Below, one piece after another: positions 46,124 to 53,500 of a DNA stretch of 64,000 nt. Under the pieces are notes generated by a model, which made no database searches, had not been told where the DNA came from, and saw only the letters and a program-made list of their open reading frames with translations. Each line of letters opens with the position of its first letter. Positions within the stretch are counted from its first letter, which is position 1. This stretch comes from Paracoccus chinensis (GTDB lineage: Bacteria > Pseudomonadota > Alphaproteobacteria > Rhodobacterales > Rhodobacteraceae). The stretch is taken from assembly GCF_900102885.1 (NCBI RefSeq), contig NZ_FNGE01000013.1, positions 29,726 through 93,725 on the forward strand, written 5' to 3'. The position numbers were made by a program, and so were the translations under genes.

Positions 46124-46794
46124 GCGAGCCGCCCCGCATGGAGATGCACCTGGCGGTCGCACAATGCCGCCAGCCGCAGCGAATGGGTCACCAGCACCAG
46201 CGTCGTGTCCTGCTGCCGCACCAGGTCCAGCATCAGGGCGGCCACCGCGTCGCCCGTGGCCTCGTCGAGGTTGCCTGTCGGCTCGTCGGCCAGAACCAGC
46301 GGCGGCTGCCCGGCCAGCGCGCGCCCGATCGCCACGCGCTGCTGCTGGCCGCCCGAAAGCTGTTCCGGATAGCGGCCCATCAGCTGCGACAGCCCCAGCG
46401 CCCCGGCCAGCGCCGCCACGCGGGCGGGATCGTGGCGCCCGGCCAGCCGGGCCTGAAAGGCCAGGTTCGCCGCGACCGTCAGCGAGGGGATCAGGTTGAA
46501 CTGCTGGAAGATCATCCCGATCCGCTCGCGCCGCAGCGCCGCGCGCGCCCGGTCGTCGGCGGTGCGCAGGTCGGTTCCCAGCACCGCCAGCGCGCCCCCG
46601 TCCGTCACGTCGAGCCCGCCGATCAGGTGCAGCAGCGTGCTTTTCCCGCTGCCGGATTCCCCCGTGACGGCGAGGCTTTCGCCCCCGCGCAGCGCCAGGT
46701 CCACGCCGTTCAGGACGGCCACCGGCCCGGCCGCCGAGGGGAAGGCCTTGACGATCCCCCGGGCGCTGACGACTTCGGCCTTTCCGCTGCTCAT
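46120..46794 (-). CDS. ABC transporter ATP-binding protein, LolD/MacB type
   Basis: This 224-residue ATPase has Walker A GESGSGKST, the signature QLSGGQQQRVAIGRAL and Walker B PLVLADEPTGNLDE. The TGNLDE end is characteristic of the LolD/MacB/FtsE group. It is the first gene of the ATPase-permease-lipocalin operon. It powers a mechanotransmission-type exporter, so the substrate is probably a lipid or lipoprotein in the periplasmic leaflet. Confidence 0.92.
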   Translation of the reverse strand: MSSGKAEVVSARGIVKAFPSAAGPVAVLNGVDLALRGGESLAVTGESGSGKSTLLHLIGGLDVTDGGALAVLGTDLRTADDRARAALRRERIGMIFQQFNLIPSLTVAANLAFQARLAGRHDPARVAALAGALGLSQLMGRYPEQLSGGQQQRVAIGRALAGQPPLVLADEPTGNLDEATGDAVAALMLDLVRQQDTTLVLVTHSLRLAALCDRQVHLHAGRLA

Positions 46795-46970
46795 CCCGGC
46801 CCCGCTGAACCCCGCGTCCCGCCCATATGGACAGCACCTGCCGCGCGATCACAACCGGTGTTTGCGGGGGCGCCGGGCGAGGAGGAGCCGGCAGCCCGAG
46901 ACATCCGGGACCGGCCCGGCAGAAGGCGCCGCTTGCACGGCTGGCCGGGATCGGCAACATCGGTCGGGTC

Positions 46971-48791
46971 ATGTCCGTGATCCATCTCGATCGCTTCGGT
47001 CTGCAGAAGGCGCCGTTCGGCCCCGGGCCCGAGGCAGGGCTTTTCCACGGCTCGCCCGCCCGCCAGCGCGTGATCGACTGGATCGAGGACGGGGTCGGTG
47101 CCCATGCGCGCATCCTGGTCCTGACGGGCGCGGCGGGAACCGGCAAGACGACGCTGCTGAACCTGCTGCCTGACCGCTACGGCAGCGAATGGGTCATCGG
47201 GCTTGTCCCAGGCCCCCTGCCCGAAAGCGGCGGCATCTTGGCGCAGGCGCGCCGCGCGCTGGACCTGCCCGATCAGGGGGGCGGGCCGGACATGGCGGCC
47301 CGGCAGATCCGCCGCTTTTCCGCGACGATCCGGGCGAGCAACGGATTTGTCCTGCTGGTGGTGGACGAGGCGCAGGCGCTGGACCCCGCAAGCCTGTCCG
47401 CCCTGGCCGCGCTGACCGGGGGCACTGCGCGCGACGGCGCCCTGACGCTGCTGCTGGTCGGCCGCCCCGGGCTGCTGGCCCTGCTGGACGCGCCCGAGTT
47501 GCAGGACCTGCGCCCGGGGGACGCCGAGCGGGCCTCGCTGCCCCCCTTCAGCGAAGCGGAAACGGCCGCCTATGTCGCGCACCGGCTGGCGCAGGCAGGG
47601 CGGCGGACGCCCCTGTTCGACCCGGGCGCGATGCAGGTGCTGCATGGCTTCAGCCAGGGCGTGCCCGGGTCGATCAACATCATGGCCGAGCATTGCCTGA
47701 AGGCCGCAGCCGCCCAAGGCCTGTCGCGGATTGAGTCCGGCTGGATCCGCGCGGTGCTGGAGGAGGCGACCGCGACCGGCATGGACGGTCATGCAGGCGA
47801 GCCGGAGGGGGCGGCATCGCCGGAAGTCGCGCCCCTGCCGCGGCTTGCCGCCCCCGCTGCTCCTGCCGAAAATGCGGACCATCCCGCCTTGCCGGTTGCC
47901 GCAGGGCCGGAGCCCGCCGTCGAGCAGTCCGAAGAACGGATGGAAGAGCAGGCCGCCCCGGCCGACCGCAGCGCGTCACCTTCACCGGACGCACGCGCCG
48001 ATGCGCCCCGTCCCCTGCCCGCCCCTTATCCCTTGCCGCTGTCGCCCGGACCCTCCCGGCGCCGGGGCTTGTGGGTGCCGGTTGCGGCGGCAGTCGCCGC
48101 TGTCGGTGCGGCCTTCCTGTGGCTGCAGGCGCCCCCCGGGCCTGCCCCTATGGGAAAGGGGCTGGCCCTTCCCGCAGCCAACGCCGCCGTGGAACAGGCC
48201 GCGCCCCGGCCCGGACCGGGGCTTGCGCCGGTCGCCGTCACCCCGGACCCCACCGTCGAGGCCCTGATGCGGCAGGCGCTGGAGGTCGAGACCCGCGATC
48301 CTGCCGGGGCGGCGCTCGCCTATGCCCGCGCGGCGCTTCGCGGGCAGGGCCGCGCGGCCTATTACCTGGGGCAGTTGCACGAAACCGCAGCGGGCGCCGG
48401 GCTGAACCCCGGCCTGGCCCGGCTGTGGTATGCGGCGGCCCCCCTGCCCGCGGCGCGGCAGCGGATGCAGGACCTGACCGCCCCAGCCGCCGCGGGCCCG
48501 CCGGACACGCCCGTGCCGATCTTCCAGGCACGGCTGGACAGTGGCGCCAGCGAGATGATCTGGCATGTCCCGAAAGGCGCGGCCCCGGTCCGCTTCCGGG
48601 TCGAGGTCAGGGGTCTCGCCGGCCAGGCCCTGCCTGCGCAGGAAACGACGGTTCCCGGCCTGATCCTGCCCCTCCGGATCGGCGCCTGGCGCGTGACCGC
48701 GATCGGGGCCGGGGGTGCGGAAAGCACGCCCTCGGACATGGTCCGCATGATCCCCGCGGAAGAAGGGCCGTCCGGCGAAGGACGGCCGTGA
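46971..48791 (+). CDS. ExeA/GspA-like AAA ATPase with transmembrane segment and Sel1-like region
   Basis: This 606-residue protein has an N-terminal AAA ATPase domain (Walker A GAAGTGKTT near 53-61, Walker B LLVVDEAQAL) of the ExeA/MshM kind. A Pro/Ala-rich linker and one transmembrane helix follow at about 363-387. The periplasmic part holds a Sel1-like repeat (ALAYARAALRGQGRAAYYLG) and a final beta-rich domain. ExeA-like proteins use ATP in the cytosol to remodel peptidoglycan or assemble secretion or pilus machinery across the membrane. No type II secretion genes are adjacent. The ATG at 46971 is chosen over longer frames. Confidence 0.8.
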   Translation: MSVIHLDRFGLQKAPFGPGPEAGLFHGSPARQRVIDWIEDGVGAHARILVLTGAAGTGKTTLLNLLPDRYGSEWVIGLVPGPLPESGGILAQARRALDLPDQGGGPDMAARQIRRFSATIRASNGFVLLVVDEAQALDPASLSALAALTGGTARDGALTLLLVGRPGLLALLDAPELQDLRPGDAERASLPPFSEAETAAYVAHRLAQAGRRTPLFDPGAMQVLHGFSQGVPGSINIMAEHCLKAAAAQGLSRIESGWIRAVLEEATATGMDGHAGEPEGAASPEVAPLPRLAAPAAPAENADHPALPVAAGPEPAVEQSEERMEEQAAPADRSASPSPDARADAPRPLPAPYPLPLSPGPSRRRGLWVPVAAAVAAVGAAFLWLQAPPGPAPMGKGLALPAANAAVEQAAPRPGPGLAPVAVTPDPTVEALMRQALEVETRDPAGAALAYARAALRGQGRAAYYLGQLHETAAGAGLNPGLARLWYAAAPLPAARQRMQDLTAPAAAGPPDTPVPIFQARLDSGASEMIWHVPKGAAPVRFRVEVRGLAGQALPAQETTVPGLILPLRIGAWRVTAIGAGGAESTPSDMVRMIPAEEGPSGEGRP

Positions 48792-49174
48792 CGGAGGCGG
48801 ACGGGACCTGAAGGCGTCGGGTCTGCGTCCCTGCCCGCCCCGAAGGCGGCCCGCAGCCTGCCCTTAACAGTCCTGCCGGACATGGCGAAGCGCTGAAAAC
48901 ATCCGGTCCCTTTCAGGGGCGGGACAAGCGCCTCCGCGCGCGGCACAGCCGCCGCCCCTTTCCAGTCGCCTTCGCCCGCACGGGCGCTGTCGTTTTTTGA
49001 CCTCACTGCAGGGCTGGTCTGACTCAATCAGAGGTTGTGTCGCGGACGAAACCTGTTCTAAACACCTTCCCGCCACCTTCGGACCACCTCCGGCCGAGGC
49101 CTGGCTTGATGCGAAAGAGCAAGGTGGAGACCCGAGGGTTCCCTGCTCCAGAAGGTTCGAAGGATCACGACAAT
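48792..49174. other. Intergenic region before the secreted hydrolase
   Basis: About 380 bases without a convincing gene. A possible promoter, TTGTGT (49035-49040), 16 bases, TCTAAA (49057-49062), lies some 110 bases before the hydrolase start. Confidence 0.45.
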
Positions 49175-50365
49175 ATGGCACTGAACCTGCCCTCCGCTCC
49201 TGTGGGGAAACAGTCACTGTCCGTCAATTACGACGGAACCACCCTAGAGACGTTCACCTATCGCCCCGCCGGCGAGATCAACGGCATCCTGCTGAACTTC
49301 CACGGTTCCGGCCGCAATGCCGAAGGCGCGCGCGACGCCGCGATCAGCATGGCCAACGAATACGGGCTTTACGTCGTCGCGCCGCGCTTCTCGGCCAGCG
49401 ACTTCTCGTCGTTGGAATACCAGCGGGGCGGGATGGTCTCGTCCAGCGGCAGGCTTCTGCCGAAGGACGACTGGACCGTTTCCCTTGTGGACGACATCGC
49501 CGAATGGGCCCATGCCAAGGTCGGCAACGATCCCGACGTCGAGACGATCGCCTTCGGCCACTCGGCCGGCGGGCAGTTCCTCAGCCGGGTTGCCGCCTTC
49601 GGTCCCGACATCTTCGACAAGATGATCATCACCAACCCGTCCACCCATGTCCGCGCCAGCCTGACCGAGAAGATGCCCTACGGCTTCGGCGGCGGGCTGT
49701 CCGCGTCCGAACAGGAAGCCTATCTCAAGGACTACCTGGCGGACCCGATCACGATCTACGCGGGCTCGAAGGACAACGACCCGAACGCCCCCGAGCTGTC
49801 GTCCGGCTCCGCCGCCATGCGGCAGGGCGACCACCGGCTCGAACGCGCCGAGTTCGTCTATAACGAGGCGAAGGAACTGGCCGAGTCGAAGGGCTGGGAG
49901 TTCAACTGGGAACTGGTCGTCGCCGACGGCGTGGCCCATTCCGCGCGCAACATGATGAACGCGCCCGAGTTCCAGGACGCCTTCGACGGGCGCACGGGCG
50001 GAAACGGTTCCCCGTCCAAGGCCCCTGCCCCGGCGCCGGCGCCGACGCCGACCCAGCCCGGCAAGGTCCATGACTATGACCAGGCCTCGGACTGGCACGG
50101 CGAGGTCGTCACGGACTACAAGGACGGCGACCTGTTCGACTTTCGCGACATCGACGCCAGCGTGACGCGCAGCGGCAACCAGGACTTCGAGTTCCTGGGG
50201 CTGGTGGGCCCGGACGCCTTCACGACCGGGGGGGCCGAGATCCGGGTGCGCCATCACGACGGCGACACCTATATCTACCTCAACACCGACCGGGACGTCA
50301 CCTACGAGGCCAAGGGGCGGATCGAGGGCATCCACCACCTGACCGCCGACGACTTCCTGCTCTGA
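49175..50365 (+). CDS. Alpha/beta hydrolase with C-terminal type I secretion domain
   Basis: This 396-residue protein has a depolymerase-like serine hydrolase domain (about 1-270): oxyanion motif NFHGSGRNAE, nucleophile S130 in FGHSAGG, D200 in AGSKDND and H255 in DGVAHSA. A Pro/Ala linker (about 279-297) leads to a C-terminal domain (299-396) built like the end of serralysins and other RTX proteins. That domain shows GDLFDFRDIDA, SGNQDFEFLG, a GGAEIRVRHHDGDTYI strand pair, and the terminal LTADDFLL. There are no GGxGxD nonapeptide repeats and no Sec signal. It should be a substrate of the PrtD/HlyD exporter encoded on the other strand. A sister hydrolase with a Sec signal lies at 60929-61825. 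The target polymer or ester is unknown. Confidence 0.8.
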   Translation: MALNLPSAPVGKQSLSVNYDGTTLETFTYRPAGEINGILLNFHGSGRNAEGARDAAISMANEYGLYVVAPRFSASDFSSLEYQRGGMVSSSGRLLPKDDWTVSLVDDIAEWAHAKVGNDPDVETIAFGHSAGGQFLSRVAAFGPDIFDKMIITNPSTHVRASLTEKMPYGFGGGLSASEQEAYLKDYLADPITIYAGSKDNDPNAPELSSGSAAMRQGDHRLERAEFVYNEAKELAESKGWEFNWELVVADGVAHSARNMMNAPEFQDAFDGRTGGNGSPSKAPAPAPAPTPTQPGKVHDYDQASDWHGEVVTDYKDGDLFDFRDIDASVTRSGNQDFEFLGLVGPDAFTTGGAEIRVRHHDGDTYIYLNTDRDVTYEAKGRIEGIHHLTADDFLL

Positions 50366-50388
50366 CCGTCGCCTGACGGTGACCACCG

Positions 50389-50421
50389 GGGCGGCAGGGC
50401 CGTGTCCTGCCGCCCGCTTTC
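50389..50421 (+). terminator. First terminator after the secreted hydrolase
   Basis: GGGCGGCAGG (50389-50398), a 7-base loop and CCTGCCGCCC (50406-50415) are followed by GCTTTC, 23 bases after the stop. Confidence 0.6.
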
Positions 50422-50428
50422 TTCCCGC

Positions 50429-50458
50429 AAGGGCCCAGGGTGAAACCCGGGCCCTTTT
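50429..50458. terminator. Second, bidirectional terminator between convergent units
   Basis: AAGGGCCC (50429-50436) pairs with GGGCCCTT (50449-50456), with an inner GGG/CCC, and is followed by TT. It can stop transcripts from both the plus-strand hydrolase and the minus-strand operon that ends at 50537. Confidence 0.65.
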
Positions 50459-50536
50459 CCGTGTCGGGCCGCTGCGCGGAACCTGACCCCGGCCATGCGG
50501 AGAGGTCCATCATGGCCCGAGCGACGGGCCGCGGGT

Positions 50537-53500
50537 TCAGCGCGGCCCGGCCAGCATCGGGTTCCCCGCCGAGGGGGCCGGCCCTGCCTGCCGGAGGCCG
50601 GCGGACATCGTGGCGGGTGGGGCCGCTGCGCGATCCTCCAGCCTGATCTCGAGGCAGGGGCCCGCCTTGTCCGACCGCTCCCTTGCCGGCGCCTCAAGGC
50701 CCCCCGTCAGGATCGCCACCACCTCCTTGAACTCGTCCTTCGTGACCGGACGGCTCTGGAAGTTCGTGACGGTGTTGTCGGTCATCAGCGGGTAAAGCCG
50801 CAGCGCGGTTCCTCCGCCGCTGCGCTTGCCCTGGAACACCAGGGCCGCGGCCAGGCTGTAGGGGGGCACGCCGAACCTGCCGTAGCGGCCGGGGGCGTTC
50901 CAGACGAAGTTGCCAAGCCCGAAGACCACCGGCCGTCCGTCCACCATCTCGACGGACTGGGCGGCATGAGAGCCGTGGCCGACGACAAGATCGACCCCCG
51001 CCTCGACCAGCCGCGCGGCCTCGTCGCGCTGCGCGTCGCTGACCTCGGTGTAATCCTCGCCCCAGTGCGGATAGGCCACGAAAAGCGGGGCGGGCAGGTG
51101 ATCGCGCAGAAAGGCGATCCTTGCGCCGATCCGCTCGGCCGATTGCGGGCTGACGCCCGGCGCGCCGGGACGGGCATACCAGCGGTAGCGGCTTTCATAG
51201 CGGTCGCGGTGCTCGAAGCCGCCGAAGACGACAAGGCTGCGTTCCTGCCCGCCCACCACGAAGCGCCGGATCAGCGGCTTGTCGGCGGCGGCCAGGTCGG
51301 GCCCCGCCCCGAAGCTGGCGATCCCCGCCGCGTCAAGCCGCGCAAGCGTTTCCCCGAGGCCCGCCACGCCGCAATCCAGCGCGTGGTTGTTGGCCACCGA
51401 GACGGCATGGACGCCCGCCTGCCGCAGCGCCTCGACCGTGCGCTCGGGGTCCGACCAGCCAAGGTTCTTCTTGCGTCCCCGCAGGGCGCTGTCCGGGCGC
51501 GACGACAGCGGAGCCTCGAGGTTGCCGATGACAAGATCGGCCGAGGACAGCAGGCGCCCGAGCCTGGCCGTCGAATGCCCGTAGCCGTGCTCGTCCAGAA
51601 GCCGCATCAGGCCCGCCGCGCGCGGCAGGTGCAGGAACGGCTCTCCGAAGCCGATGTCGCCGACCAGCAGGACCGTGGCATTGGCCGCGCGGGGCCGCAG
51701 CACCTCCGACGGCAGGGGCACCGCGGAACCCGCGTCGGGCGCCGCAGCCGGCGCAGGCTCCGGCCGCTTCTCGGCCCGGGCGGGAACGGCGGGGACCGGG
51801 CGTGGCTCGGCCTTCGCGGGCTGGGCCTTGGCGGGCGGGGACAGGCGCAGCGCCGTCAGGACCCTCTTGCGGGCGGCGAGGTCGTCCGGCTGAAGGACCC
51901 GGTTGCCCGACAGCCGCGCCAGGGCCTTGCGCGCCGCCGCCAGCACCGGGTCGTCCATCGCGCCGGGCAGGATCGCCAGGTCGATCCGCTCAAGCCCCAA
52001 GCCCTGCTCGGCCACGTCAGCCGCCGAGGCGCAGACCAGGACGGCGTCCAGCTCGTTGTCCCAGGAGATCGCGGTCATGTTCTTCAGCCGCCGCGTCGTC
52101 GGGGCCAGATCCCCGTCTTGCCCGGCGCCCAGGACCCCGAGCACCCGCCCGGCCTGGACGGCAGCCTTTTCGGCGGCCCTGATCAGGGGCGCGTTCTCCT
52201 CGCCCCTGCCCGCAAGGACCACCACCGGGCAGCGGTGGGGGGCGCCTTCGGGGAAAAGCATGTCCAGCACGTTGCCCGCGACATTGCGCGGCTTGCCCTC
52301 GGACACCCCGTAATGAAGCTTGAGGCCGGGGCGCGTGTTGACCTCGCAGATGGCGCCCCCGGTTTCGCGGGGCGGCCGGGTGATGTCGGTGGTGATGAAA
52401 TCGACGCCGCAGACGTCGATCCCCAGAAGCGTCGCGGCGCGTTCGGCCATGGCGCGGATCTCGGGATGGGCGGCGTCGGTCGCATCCACGGTGTCGCCGC
52501 CCATGGCGTGGTTGGACTGACGGCGCAGCAGCACCACGCGGCCGTTCTCGGGCACGGCGTCAAGGGTCAGCCCCTGCTCGGCCAGAAGCTCGTCCACCTC
52601 GTCGTCCAGCGCGATGGGGACCAGCGCGGTCGCCCGCCCGGCCAGCCGCCGGTCGCGTTCGGGGCGCGCGTTCTCGCGCTCGACAAGGGTGCGCACGGTG
52701 CTGGAGCCGTTGCCCCGGACCTGGGCGGGCCGGCGGTTGGTGGCGGCGGCGAAGCACCCGCCCACCACGAGGATGCGGTATTCCTTGCCCGGGATGAAGG
52801 ACTCGACGATCGCCTCGGGCGAAATGGCCTGCGTGCGCCCGAAGGCCAGCAGGACCCCGGCCTCGTCCGTGATCCCCACGGACACCGCCCGGCCCTTGTG
52901 GCTTGACGCGGGCTTGACGACCAGCGGGAAGCCGATGGCGCGGGCGGCGGCCAGCGCCTCCTCCTCGGTCCGGGCGAGGCGCTGGCGGGGCACCGGAAGC
53001 CCCGCGGCATCGAGGATCCCCGAGGTGACGCGCTTGCCTGCCGACAGCTTGATCCCCAGCGACAGGCATCTGGATGTCTCGGACCCCCCGACCATCTGGG
53101 CGAAGCGGCCCGAGCCGAGGCGGAGCAATTTCGAGCCCTCGACCACCGACCAGCCGATGCCGCGCCGCGCGGCCTCGCGGGCGATCTCGAGCCCGTCCAC
53201 ATGGGGGCGTTCCTGCGCCGTTTCCTGCCGCAGCTCGTGCATGAACTGCAGGAACTTCTCCTGAAGCTCGTCGGACCCCTCGTTGTCCAGAAGCGCCGAG
53301 GCGAGCGCCAGCGCCATCTTCACCGTGGCGAGCCCCGTGGCGGGGGTGGCGATCTCGAACACCGCGAGCGCCGGGTTTCCCTGCGGCTGTCCGGCGGGGT
53401 CCGCGGCGCCGGGGGCCGTGTCGTCGCGGTCCTCGTCGGGCTGCCAGGAACAGAAGCGCACGGGCCAGCCGACATAGCGCTGCATCGCGACGGCCAGGAC

